The position numbers and the translations under genes were made by a program. Of a stretch of DNA of 64,000 bases, positions 25,620 to 34,161 are shown piece by piece. The stretch lies in the NCBI RefSeq assembly GCF_009928525.1, contig NZ_JAABOK010000002.1, forward strand, positions 705,384 to 769,383, read 5' to 3'. Numbering within the stretch: position 1 is the first letter of the stretch; every line of letters starts with the position of its first letter. Below the pieces are notes generated by a model. The model had not been told where the DNA came from, ran no database searches, and saw nothing but the letters and a program-made list of their open reading frames with translations. The DNA is from Chitinophaga solisilvae. GTDB taxonomy: Bacteria; Bacteroidota; Bacteroidia; Chitinophagales; Chitinophagaceae.

Positions 25620-26684
25620 TTAAAAGTGGTGTTTGCCATCTATCAGCACGTTTTTTACGTCGTTGCTGTATACGGCGTAATTAAAGCCTTTCTGGAGGCA
25701 GTATGCGCCGTACTGGCCTTTTTTGTTGAGGGCGAGGAAACCTACCTGGATTTCTTTTGCTTTGGAAGGGCTTCTTTTCACGATGCGGTCTACGGCTTCC
25801 TTGCAGGCTTTTTCCGGTGGGTATCCCTGGCGCATAAGTTCTACGACGAGGTGGCTGCCGACTATTTTAATCACTTCTTCACCAACGCCGGTGCTGGTGG
25901 CAGCGCCTACTTCGTTGTCAACGTAGAGGCCTGCGCCGATGATAGGAGAGTCGCCTACGCGGCCATGGAGTTTAAAGGCCATGCCGCTGGTAGTGCAGGC
26001 GCCGGAGAGATTGCCGGCAGCATCCATGGCTACCATGCCGATGGTATCGTGATTGTACACATTACCTGGCAGCATCAGCGGATTGAATGCGGTAGCGCCG
26101 TTGGCAGGAGCGTAGGATTTATTTTCTATGTTGATAACCGGTTTGTATTCAGATGTTTTCAGCCACTCTTTCCAGGCTTTTTCGGCTTCCGGCGTGAGGA
26201 GGTTTTCTTTCTGAAAACCATTGGCCAGCGCGAATTGCAGCGCACCGTCGCCAACGAGCATTACGTGCGGTGTTTTCTCCATGACCAGGCGGGCAACAGA
26301 GATGGCGTGCGTTACATGTTCAAGGGAGGCTACTGATCCGCAGTTGCCGGCTTCATCCATGATACAGGCATCAAGGGTAACGCGGCCATCGCGGTCCGGG
26401 AAGCCGGAATAGCCGACTGTGTGGTTGTTGGGATCTGCTTCCGGTACACGTACGCCGGCTTCCACTGCGTCGAGGGCGCGGCCGCCCTTCTTCAGGATTT
26501 CCCAGGCAGCCTCGTTGGCGGCGCGGCCAAAGTCCCAGGTGGAAATTACAATCGGTTTGCCTTTGACAATACCGCTTTTACTCTGTGAACGTGCAGCCGT
26601 TCCCGTTACACCGTCTAAAGAGAAAACAGCGGCGCCGAGGGCCGCTGTTTTCAGAAAATTTCTTCTATTTTTCATACGATTCAT
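25620..26684 (-). CDS. N4-(beta-N-acetylglucosaminyl)-L-asparaginase, exported
   Basis: This Ntn-hydrolase cleaves the GlcNAc-Asn bond that links N-glycans to protein, in the same class as human aspartylglucosaminidase and Elizabethkingia glycosylasparaginase. The 354-residue precursor has a twin-arginine signal (KNRRNFLKTAALGAAVF). The autocatalytic site is N-H-D-T-I-G-M with nucleophile Thr214, followed by GACTTSGMAFKLHGRVGDSP and DNEVGAATSTGVGEE. A second in-frame ATG at 26675 is equally possible. It sits 22 bases downstream of the ROK kinase gene, so its product GlcNAc could feed straight into that kinase. Confidence 0.93.
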   Translation of the reverse strand: MNRMKNRRNFLKTAALGAAVFSLDGVTGTAARSQSKSGIVKGKPIVISTWDFGRAANEAAWEILKKGGRALDAVEAGVRVPEADPNNHTVGYSGFPDRDGRVTLDACIMDEAGNCGSVASLEHVTHAISVARLVMEKTPHVMLVGDGALQFALANGFQKENLLTPEAEKAWKEWLKTSEYKPVINIENKSYAPANGATAFNPLMLPGNVYNHDTIGMVAMDAAGNLSGACTTSGMAFKLHGRVGDSPIIGAGLYVDNEVGAATSTGVGEEVIKIVGSHLVVELMRQGYPPEKACKEAVDRIVKRSPSKAKEIQVGFLALNKKGQYGAYCLQKGFNYAVYSNDVKNVLIDGKHHF

Positions 26685-26706
26685 TAACTTTAACCGTTGA
26701 CATATT

Positions 26707-27672
26707 TCAGTCTTTCATCTCCCACGCCAGTGCACTGGCGCCCAGAATCGCAGCATCGCTTTCCTTCAGTTCTGAGAACAGCAATTTAACTTTATTCCGG
26801 AAGATAGGCAGCAGATTTTTTTCCATATGCTCGCGTACCGGTTTCATGATTACATCCCCCGCCTGGGTGAGGCCTCCGAAAAGTACGATGGCTTCCGGAC
26901 TGGAGAACATCACGAAGTTAGCCAGTGCTGCGCCGAGGATCTGGCCGGTATATTCATATACTTCCATCGCCAGCGGATCGCCTTTCATGGCTGCTTCATA
27001 AATCAGCTTGGAATTGATTTCCTCCTTGCTGTGCTCCCGCATGAGGGAAGGCACTTCAGGGCGGGTAGACAGAAATTCTATCGCGGTATTAGTTACGCCG
27101 GTAGCGGAAGCATAGGCTTCCAGAGAGCCATGGGCGCCGGTTCCGGGATGCAGTCTGCCACCGGGGATCACAATGATATGACCCAGCTCGCCGGCAAAAC
27201 CATCATGACCGTAAATCAGCTGGCCGTTGGCAACAATACCGCTGCCTACACCGGTTCCCAGTGTAATCACGATAAAGTCTTTCATGCCCCTGGCTGCGCC
27301 ATAGATCAGTTCGCCCAACGCCGCTGCATTGGCATCATTCGTTAATACAGTCGGCAAACTGAATTTTTTCTCCAGCAGGCTGGCTAAAGGTACAACCCCT
27401 TTCCAGCGCAGATTTGGCGCATATTCGATATTACCGTTGTAAAAATTCCCGTTGGGTGCGCCAACGCCTATTCCTTTTATATTTTCGGATCCTCCCACCT
27501 GCTCAATCAATACAGACATATGCTGGTGAAGTTCGTCCAGAAAGCAGTTTACATCTTCATGTTTATTCGTTAACATACGACCATCACACAAAATATTTCC
27601 TCTGCGATCTACGATTCCGAATTTGGTATTAGTCCCCCCAATATCAATGCCCACCGCTAATTGCTGACTCAT
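26707..27672 (-). CDS. ROK-family sugar kinase lacking the usual zinc cysteines
   Basis: The 321-residue product is a ROK kinase, probably for GlcNAc or glucose. It has the phosphate loop [12 protein letters not shown] (8-19), catalytic [11 protein letters not shown] (Asp113) and [12 protein letters not shown]. After GELGHI, where the family normally has C-x-C-G-x-x-G-C, this protein has HPGTGAHGS (175-183) with no cysteine, so the structural zinc site appears lost. The start overlaps the end of the upstream transporter gene by 29 bases, which implies tight coupling. A GlcNAc role is inferred from the neighbours (asparaginase, hexosaminidase, nagB). Confidence 0.9.
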   Translation of the reverse strand: MSQQLAVGIDIGGTNTKFGIVDRRGNILCDGRMLTNKHEDVNCFLDELHQHMSVLIEQVGGSENIKGIGVGAPNGNFYNGNIEYAPNLRWKGVVPLASLLEKKFSLPTVLTNDANAAALGELIYGAARGMKDFIVITLGTGVGSGIVANGQLIYGHDGFAGELGHIIVIPGGRLHPGTGAHGSLEAYASATGVTNTAIEFLSTRPEVPSLMREHSKEEINSKLIYEAAMKGDPLAMEVYEYTGQILGAALANFVMFSSPEAIVLFGGLTQAGDVIMKPVREHMEKNLLPIFRNKVKLLFSELKESDAAILGASALAWEMKD

Positions 27673-29560
27673 AATCGATTCCTTGAGATTTTAATATGTT
27701 TTTAACTCTAAAAGCAAAAAATGCCAGATATGCAAAGCACAACGCCGGGATAATATAGGAGGCGTGGATACCAATGCTGGGGATATCTGCCAGACCACCC
27801 TGTACAGGAGGTACCAGGGATCCTCCGAGGATCATCATTACCAGGAAGGCAGAACCCTGACCGGTATATTTACCCAGACCGGCGATAGATAATGCGAAGA
27901 TGCTTGGCCACATAACAGAGCAGAACAAGCCGCCGCTGATGAAGGCAAATGTTGCCAGCGCACCGGAAGTAAATAATCCGATCAATACAGTACCTACACC
28001 CAGCAAACCAAATACCATCAGGGTTTTGGCAGGTTTGTCCTGGCCCGCGAAGAAACCGATGATCTGAATGGCGATGCAGATAGTGTAAGGATATAATTCA
28101 GTAACGTTGTTGCCTTTGATAACATTGGCGCCGAGGATAACGCCGTATGCGATAAACGGAACCACCACGCACAGTATTTTCCGCATGGTTTTCGACACAT
28201 TGAATACGCTGATGGCGCCTGTCCAGCGGCCAATCATCATACTGCCCCAGAACAGGGATACATACGGATCCAGTTCAGATTCCGCCAGTCCCCTGGGTGT
28301 CAGAAATCCCGGTGTTTTCAGCAGTGCGCCGAGGTTGCTGGCGATGGTTACTTCCACACCCACATAGATGAAAATGGCCAGCATGCCAAGTGTGAGCTGC
28401 GGGTATTTCATGGCGCCCCATCCGTCAGGATTGCCGGCAGAAGCAACTTTGGTGAAGAAGAGAATACCGATGATTCCAATAATGCCGGCGATGAAGAAAG
28501 GCAGTTCTATCTTCAGGATCAGTCCGAGCAGTATCAGTATAAACATGAGCGAGATGCCCAGGATGGATTTTGTAGCTTTGGGAGATGTTTCAAATGCTTC
28601 GCTGTCCTGGCTTTCAGGCATTTTTACAAAAGCGAAGATGGCCGCTGCGATGAGGAACAGTACAATCAGCAGGATGTATAAAGTGTTGATTTTGCTGATG
28701 TCTGTACTTACATCGCCGCCTTTGATATTACCGAACAGCAGCATGCTCACGATAATGGGACCGATAGTAGTACCGAAGGAGTTGATACCGCCGGCCAGAT
28801 TGAGACGGTGCGTGCCTTTGGCAGGGTCACCGAGGAGAATGGCGAACGGATTGGCGGCAGTCTGCTGCAGGGAGAAGCCCAGTGCAACAATGAATAACGC
28901 CATCAGTATCAGGGCGAAATAGCCGAAGGTCACCGTTTGTTTGAAGTCTGTGTCCAGTACGTTCAGGATCTTTTCAGCGCTGGCTTTGGTAAAGGCGCCG
29001 GCATACTGGTGATGCTCTTCATCTTTGGTAAAGCCCTGCGGTATTTCTGCCAGCAGCTGCGGATGTGTGATATATTTCTGCGCAGCCTCGTTGTCAGAGA
29101 TCAGCAGCACATAAGCATCTTTTTCTTTTTCACGGCGTATTTTCACCTGTCTGTCGGAAGTCTGCAGCTGCTGTTCTACCTGGAAACTACTGATGTCGCT
29201 CAGGGTTTCCTTTACGGGAACAATTTTTTCCTTGTTTACGCAAGGTATCATGATAGCAGATCCCAGTACGGAAATTAATAAACCGTAAATAATACCCTTC
29301 TTATATCCTATCTTATTGAGGATATCTACTTTTCTTGCAGCAGAAGCCAGATACAGAATCAGGGAACCTATGAAATAGGCGCTGTAGAAGGAGAAGTCAA
29401 TCAGCTGAGATTCAAGTTGGGTAAGGTTAAAATGCGATTTACAGAACGGGATAAATATACTGTTTGATGCAGCCAGAAACCCCCAGAAAAAGAACACCAG
29501 AATAAGCACAAAGAACGAGGGATGTGTACTTTGAGCGCCTTGCTTTGTTTGCTGAGCCAT
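27644..29560 (-). CDS. FucP-type sugar MFS transporter with large extra-membrane insertion
   Basis: The 638-residue permease belongs to the FucP/NagP branch of the major facilitator superfamily ([17 protein letters not shown] at the start, [29 protein letters not shown]). It is about 200 residues longer than the usual 420-430. An insertion of roughly 100 hydrophilic, charged residues (about 108-210) separates the early helices from the rest, and extra hydrophobic segments occur near 330-370. The insertion has no recognised fold. It is probably a GlcNAc or related sugar:proton symporter given the ROK kinase and asparaginase genes behind it. Confidence 0.88.
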   Translation of the reverse strand: MAQQTKQGAQSTHPSFFVLILVFFFWGFLAASNSIFIPFCKSHFNLTQLESQLIDFSFYSAYFIGSLILYLASAARKVDILNKIGYKKGIIYGLLISVLGSAIMIPCVNKEKIVPVKETLSDISSFQVEQQLQTSDRQVKIRREKEKDAYVLLISDNEAAQKYITHPQLLAEIPQGFTKDEEHHQYAGAFTKASAEKILNVLDTDFKQTVTFGYFALILMALFIVALGFSLQQTAANPFAILLGDPAKGTHRLNLAGGINSFGTTIGPIIVSMLLFGNIKGGDVSTDISKINTLYILLIVLFLIAAAIFAFVKMPESQDSEAFETSPKATKSILGISLMFILILLGLILKIELPFFIAGIIGIIGILFFTKVASAGNPDGWGAMKYPQLTLGMLAIFIYVGVEVTIASNLGALLKTPGFLTPRGLAESELDPYVSLFWGSMMIGRWTGAISVFNVSKTMRKILCVVVPFIAYGVILGANVIKGNNVTELYPYTICIAIQIIGFFAGQDKPAKTLMVFGLLGVGTVLIGLFTSGALATFAFISGGLFCSVMWPSIFALSIAGLGKYTGQGSAFLVMMILGGSLVPPVQGGLADIPSIGIHASYIIPALCFAYLAFFAFRVKNILKSQGIDYESAISGGH

Positions 29561-29661
29561 AAACGTGTTAAGTTACAATGAAATTTTGCCGGATAAATGT
29601 ATAATTATTTTTTTAGGATTTTCTAAAAAAGACAATAAAGTGTTGCATTTTTTTTAGTTAG

Positions 29662-29673
29662 TAAAACGTTTTA
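29662..29673. promoter_or_regulatory. 12-bp TAAAACGTTTTA palindrome between divergent transporter genes
   Basis: The perfect palindrome lies about 100 bases from the left-hand transporter start and 86 bases from the right-hand one, in an A/T-rich divergent promoter region. It shares AAACGTTT with the site at nagB. Form and position suit a LacI-family repressor site controlling amino-sugar uptake and catabolism; no regulator gene is present in the window. Confidence 0.45.
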
Positions 29674-29759
29674 GCTTATATGATTGTGAAATATTACAGA
29701 AAATATAACAGCAATTCATTATGTTCGCATTTATCTAAAATCAATTTATTCATCAGCTT

Positions 29760-31052
29760 ATGTCCAGCCAAACAGCAACAATGAAAGCTCCCGCTGCTCC
29801 TGCTCAGCAAAGCAACGCACGGGCTATGACCGTTATCGGTACGCTCTTTTTCCTTTTTGGATTTATCACCTGGTTAAACAGTGTGTTGATTCCTTTTTTG
29901 AAACAGGCCTGTGAGTTATCTGATTTTCAGGTATACTTTGTCACCTTTGCGTTTTATATTTCCTATTTCGTGATGGCGATCCCTTCTTCCGCCATCCTGC
30001 GTAAAGTGGGATTTACCAATGGTATGTCTGTAGGATTGCTGACGATGGCCATCGGCTCCCTGATATTTGTTCCTGCGGCGCAGGCGCGTTCTTTTCCGCT
30101 GTTTCTGGTGGGACTGTTTGTGCAGGGCGCTGGCATGACACTGCTGCAGGCGGCCTCCAACCCGTATATTACTATTATCGGGCCCATTGAAAGCGCAGCA
30201 CAGCGTATGAGCATCATGGGCATCTGTAACAAAGTGGCGGCTATGATCGGCATCTTTGTGCTGAGCACCCTGCTGTTTAGCGATACGGCTGAATTATCGA
30301 AGAAAATTGAAGGGCTGACAGGCGCTGAAAAAGAAGCGGAGCTGACCTTGCTGGCTGGCCGTGTAATTGTCCCCTATATCGTAATGGCGGTAGTACTGGG
30401 CGGACTGGCGCTTATGGTACGTAAAGCGCACCTGCCGGAAGTAAAACCTGAAGAAGAGAAACAGGACGACACTGCTGCTGGCGGCCAGCGTTCCATCTTC
30501 GGCATTCCTTACCTCATGCTCGGTATCCTCTGCCTGTTCCTTTATGTAGGCGTAGAAGTACTGGCCATCGACTCCCTGGCGCTCTATGGCGTTGCCAGCG
30601 GCTTTGATACCAATGCTGCCCTGCACCTGAGCATCTACAGCCTCATCGCATTAACTGTAGGCTACCTGCTGGGCATCGTACTGGTACCTAAATATATAGG
30701 TCAGCGTCAGGCACTTATCACCTGCGCAGTAATGGGCGCTGTATTCACCGTAGGCGCACTCACGACCAGCGGTAAAGTATCTGTGGCATTTATCGTGCTG
30801 CTGAGCTTTGCCCACTCCCTGATGTGGCCCGGCATCTGGCCGCTTGCTATCAACAAGTTAGGCAAATACACCAAACTCGGCTCTGCCTTCCTGATTATGG
30901 CCATCGCCGGTGGCGCCATCCTGCCACTGGTATATGGTAAACTCTGCGATCTGTGGGGCAGCCGCCAGACACCTTATGTTATTATGGTGCCCTGTTATCT
31001 GTATATCCTTTATTATGCTGCGGCGGGATATAAGAAAGGGCTGCCTGAATAA
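29760..31052 (+). CDS. FucP/NagP-type sugar MFS transporter
   Basis: The 430-residue, 12-helix permease has the usual length. Landmarks are LFFLFGFITWLNSVLIPFLK (helix 1), GMTLLQAASNPYITIIGP, FLYVGVEVLAIDSLALYG and LMWPGIWPLAINKLGKYT. The QAASNP and YVGVEV motifs are typical of Bacteroidota glucose/galactose or GlcNAc permeases (GluP/NagP). It is divergent from the long paralogue at 27644, with which it shares a control region, and is followed by galK, so galactose or GlcNAc are both possible substrates. Its TAA stop shares two bases with hairpin H10. Confidence 0.9.
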   Translation: MSSQTATMKAPAAPAQQSNARAMTVIGTLFFLFGFITWLNSVLIPFLKQACELSDFQVYFVTFAFYISYFVMAIPSSAILRKVGFTNGMSVGLLTMAIGSLIFVPAAQARSFPLFLVGLFVQGAGMTLLQAASNPYITIIGPIESAAQRMSIMGICNKVAAMIGIFVLSTLLFSDTAELSKKIEGLTGAEKEAELTLLAGRVIVPYIVMAVVLGGLALMVRKAHLPEVKPEEEKQDDTAAGGQRSIFGIPYLMLGILCLFLYVGVEVLAIDSLALYGVASGFDTNAALHLSIYSLIALTVGYLLGIVLVPKYIGQRQALITCAVMGAVFTVGALTTSGKVSVAFIVLLSFAHSLMWPGIWPLAINKLGKYTKLGSAFLIMAIAGGAILPLVYGKLCDLWGSRQTPYVIMVPCYLYILYYAAAGYKKGLPE

Positions 31053-31170
31053 TTACGAATTACAAATTGCGAATTACGAATGAAGCGAGAAGACCTGAGC
31101 GAAGAAGATTTTACTTCTTCGCTCAGGTCTTCTCGCTTCATTCGTAATTCGCAATTTGTAATTCGTAATT
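31051..31170. repeat. Giant intergenic hairpin H10 (perfect 57-bp stem, 6-base loop)
   Basis: Arms 31051-31107 and 31114-31170 are perfectly complementary over 57 bases with a loop of only 6. One heptamer in the left arm is AATTACA instead of AATTACG, and the right arm carries the exact matching change. The inner core GAAGACCTGAGCGAAGAAG resembles H2. Confidence 0.96.
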
Positions 31171-31232
31171 CCCGCAAAAAAACTGTATCGGTAAATTTTT
31201 TTCTCTATTTTTAGGTGTAAATTTTACGTTTA

Positions 31233-32378
31233 ATGATACAGCAAACCAGGGAGAAATTCATCACCCTTTTTGGAAAAGAGCCCTTGATGGTCATCTCTCC
31301 GGGAAGAATCAATCTCATCGGCGAGCATACGGACTACAACAACGGATTTGTATTGCCTGCCGCCATCGATAAGAAAATTGTTTATGCCGTGGCATTAAAC
31401 AATACGCAGCAATGTAATGCGCATGCGGTTTTCACCAACGAAACCGTGTCTTTTGATCTCGGTCAGGTGCAGCCTACGCCGGGATGGATCAACTATCTCA
31501 TGGGGGTAGTGTATCAGTTGCAGCAGGGCGGGCACCCGGTAACGGGTTTTGACTGTGTGGTAGCCGGCGATATTCCTGTGGGCGCCGGACTGTCTTCTTC
31601 CGCGGCAGTGGAAGGCGGGTTGGTAGCTGCGCTGGACAGCATCTTCGGATATAACCTTTCCCGCATGGATATGGCGCTGCTGGGACAACGTGCTGAGCAT
31701 ACCTTCCCCGGTGTTAAATGCGGTATCATGGATCAGTTTGCCAACCTGCACGGCAAAAAGGACCAGGTTATCCGGCTGGACTGCCGCAGCCTGGAATACG
31801 AATATTTTCCGTTTAATTTCCCTGCATATAAGATCGTGCTGTGCAATTCCATGGTACATCACTCGCTGGCATCCTCCGAATATAATGTACGCCGTCAGCA
31901 ATGCGAGGAGGGCGTAGCCGCAATCAGCGCGCTGCACCCGGAAGTAGCCTCTCTCCGCGACGCCACTCCGGCTATGCTGGAGGAAGTCCGCGCGCAGTTA
32001 TCGCAGATTGTCTACAACCGCTGCAAATACGTCATTGAAGAAATTCAGCGCGTACAGGATGCCACACACCTGTTGAAGAAAGGCGACCTGCAGCAGTTTG
32101 GTCAGCTGATGTACGCCACCCACGAAGGGTTAAGTCGCCTCTACGAGGTCAGCTGCCCTGAACTGGACTTCCTGGTTTCCCTGGCAAAGGAACGCCCTGA
32201 AGTAGCCGGCGCACGCGTCATGGGCGGTGGCTTCGGCGGCTGCACCATCAACCTCGTAAAACAGGACCAGGTAGATGATTTTATTTCGTTTATCCGTTCC
32301 CGCTACCAGGAACAGTATGGTAAGGAACCGGAAGTGTATGTGACGACGATTCAGGATGGAGTTAGTGTGATAGATTAA
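31233..32378 (+). CDS. galK: Galactokinase
   Basis: The 381-residue GHMP kinase phosphorylates galactose at C1 (Leloir pathway). It has the galactokinase signature GRINLIGEHTDYNNGFVLP near residues 24-42, the ATP-binding VGAGLSSSAAVEGG near 112-125, catalytic CGIMDQFA, and MGGGFGGCTINLV near the C-terminus. All conserved residues are present. No other Leloir gene (galT, galE, galM) is next to it. It may be expressed with the sugar transporter upstream, but hairpin H10 separates the two. Confidence 0.96.
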   Translation: MIQQTREKFITLFGKEPLMVISPGRINLIGEHTDYNNGFVLPAAIDKKIVYAVALNNTQQCNAHAVFTNETVSFDLGQVQPTPGWINYLMGVVYQLQQGGHPVTGFDCVVAGDIPVGAGLSSSAAVEGGLVAALDSIFGYNLSRMDMALLGQRAEHTFPGVKCGIMDQFANLHGKKDQVIRLDCRSLEYEYFPFNFPAYKIVLCNSMVHHSLASSEYNVRRQQCEEGVAAISALHPEVASLRDATPAMLEEVRAQLSQIVYNRCKYVIEEIQRVQDATHLLKKGDLQQFGQLMYATHEGLSRLYEVSCPELDFLVSLAKERPEVAGARVMGGGFGGCTINLVKQDQVDDFISFIRSRYQEQYGKEPEVYVTTIQDGVSVID

Positions 32379-32382
32379 TGTT

Positions 32383-32526
32383 AATTACAAATTACGAATT
32401 GCGAATTACGAATGTAGTTCGAAGATAAAAGCGAAGACCGAAGCGGATACTTTACAGTATGATCGCTTCGGTCTTCGCTTTTATCTTCGAACTACATTCG
32501 TAATTCGCAATTCGTAATTTGAAATT
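32383..32526. repeat. Giant intergenic hairpin H11 (63-bp stem, one mismatch)
   Basis: Arms 32383-32445 and 32464-32526 pair over 63 bases with one mismatch near the outer end. The loop contains a further small inverted repeat (ATAC and GTAT). Core: GAATGTAGTTCGAAGATAAA then GCGAAGACCGAAGCG. It fills the gap between the convergent galK (stop 32378) and GH109 gene (stop 32531). Confidence 0.95.
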
Positions 32527-32530
32527 CCCG

Positions 32531-33925
32531 TTAATATTGGTCGTCGAGTGCAAATATCGGCTTCCTGTTCATCCAGCGGCCGCGGGTGAAATCAGGGATA
32601 TATTGTACGCTGCCGCCTTCAGCAACGGATTGTTCGCTGAGAGGAGTGATCGCGTACCAGGTAGCCATATCGTAAACGTCGAGGGCGTATGGAGCGCCGC
32701 GCTTGATGCTTTCGATGAAGGAGTTTAATACGTACCAGTCCATACCACCGTGACCTGCGCCTTTGGCGTCGTTGGCGTAGCGTTTCCAGAGCGGGTGGTC
32801 GTATTTACCGAAGTAGGTGTTCGGATCTTCGAACTTACCGGTAGATTCCCACTGGTCATGCGGACTTTTCTTTTCTACATATATGGAATCCTGATCATCC
32901 ATCCAGAGGCCGTTTGTACCCTGTACGCGGAAGTTCAGGGAGTAGGGACGGGGGGAGTTGGTATCATGCGATAACATGATAGTTTCTCCGTTGTTGGTTT
33001 TGATCAGGGAAGAAACGATGTCACCCAGTTTGAATTCTACTTTCGCATTAGGATGGCTTTCGCTGCTGTTATCCACAATATATTTATGCAGACCACGGGA
33101 TTTGGTAGCCACGGAAGTGATGGACAGCAGGCGGTTTCCGCGGTTCATGTTGATAACGTTGCCGATAGGTCCCAGGCCGTGTGAAGGATACAGGTCGCCA
33201 TTGCGGTGAACGGAGTGGTTGGTTCTCCATTTGGCTTCGGATAAGGCGTTTTCGCCGAATTCTACACCACCGCCGTAATATTGCTTGCCGTTGTTGAATT
33301 TAACGCCGCGCAGATCGTGCTGGTAGCCGCCCTGCAGGTGAATGATTTCACCGAACAATCCCTGGCGGGCCATATTCAGTACTGCCATTACATCTCTGCG
33401 GTAGCACACGTTTTCCATACCAAATACAGGTACGCCGGTAGCTTCGCTGGTGTTCACCAGTTCCCAGCACTCCTGGATGTCGGATGCGCCACAAACCTCT
33501 ACAGCAGGGGTTTTTCCGGCTTTCATGGCAGCAACGGCCATGATGGAATGCCATTCCCATGGTGTAGCGATAATCACCGCATCAATATCATCACGCTTCA
33601 GCATATTGCGGAAATCTTCCGGACCATTGGTATATTCAGCTACTTTTCTTTTGCCGCCGTATACCTTGGTTATCATGTCTCTTGCCTTTGGCACCGTGTA
33701 AGCTGTATCAGGATCTGCAAAAGCGATGACGTCCACATCTTCCCGATGCAGGCAGAGGCTCAGGTGGCCCAGGCCGCGTGCTCCCACGCCGATCAGGCCT
33801 ACTCTTACCTTAGGCTTTTTTTCATTGGCAAACAGTTTGGCAGAGGAACCCAGCATAGAAAGACCGATCCCCGCGGCTGCCGTGTTTTTGAGAAAACTTC
33901 TGCGATGTAGTGGTTGTTTATTCAT
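32531..33925 (-). CDS. GH109 alpha-N-acetylgalactosaminidase (NAD-dependent)
   Basis: The 464-residue product belongs to the Gfo/Idh/MocA oxidoreductase fold but follows family GH109, whose founding member from Elizabethkingia removes blood-group A GalNAc using tightly bound NAD+. A Tat signal (HRRSFLKNTAAAG) precedes the Rossmann motif VRVGLIGVGARGLGH. GH109-specific stretches are visible: ATPWEWHSIMAVAAMKAGK, ENVCYRRDVMAVLNM, GGYQHDLR, SEAKWRTNHSVHRNGDLYP, HGLGPIGNVINMNRGNRL, and GAGHGGMDWYV. Export through Tat suits a protein that folds with NAD in the cytoplasm. Product GalNAc fits the amino-sugar genes nearby. Confidence 0.93.
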   Translation of the reverse strand: MNKQPLHRRSFLKNTAAAGIGLSMLGSSAKLFANEKKPKVRVGLIGVGARGLGHLSLCLHREDVDVIAFADPDTAYTVPKARDMITKVYGGKRKVAEYTNGPEDFRNMLKRDDIDAVIIATPWEWHSIMAVAAMKAGKTPAVEVCGASDIQECWELVNTSEATGVPVFGMENVCYRRDVMAVLNMARQGLFGEIIHLQGGYQHDLRGVKFNNGKQYYGGGVEFGENALSEAKWRTNHSVHRNGDLYPSHGLGPIGNVINMNRGNRLLSITSVATKSRGLHKYIVDNSSESHPNAKVEFKLGDIVSSLIKTNNGETIMLSHDTNSPRPYSLNFRVQGTNGLWMDDQDSIYVEKKSPHDQWESTGKFEDPNTYFGKYDHPLWKRYANDAKGAGHGGMDWYVLNSFIESIKRGAPYALDVYDMATWYAITPLSEQSVAEGGSVQYIPDFTRGRWMNRKPIFALDDQY

Positions 33926-34161
33926 TGTTCAGTTGTTTAATCGCGTATTAAGATACGTTATGAAGGGTTTAAATTTATAAAAAATGACGGGTGAAAACCA
34001 ATATATACGCCTGTTTTCTTACATTTTTATGATAAACGGCAAAGAATTGGAAGACAATATGTTGACGGAAAGTGAAGATTCAATTATGAAATGATAATCC
34101 CCGATTACCCCTGATAGCCGGAGATGGTTATCTTCGCCGGAAGACTTATTATTCCAGTGAA

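Noticed and set aside
34028..34093. 21-codon open frame upstream of the GH29 gene
   Set aside because: Too short, no family match, no promoter or spacing that supports expression.
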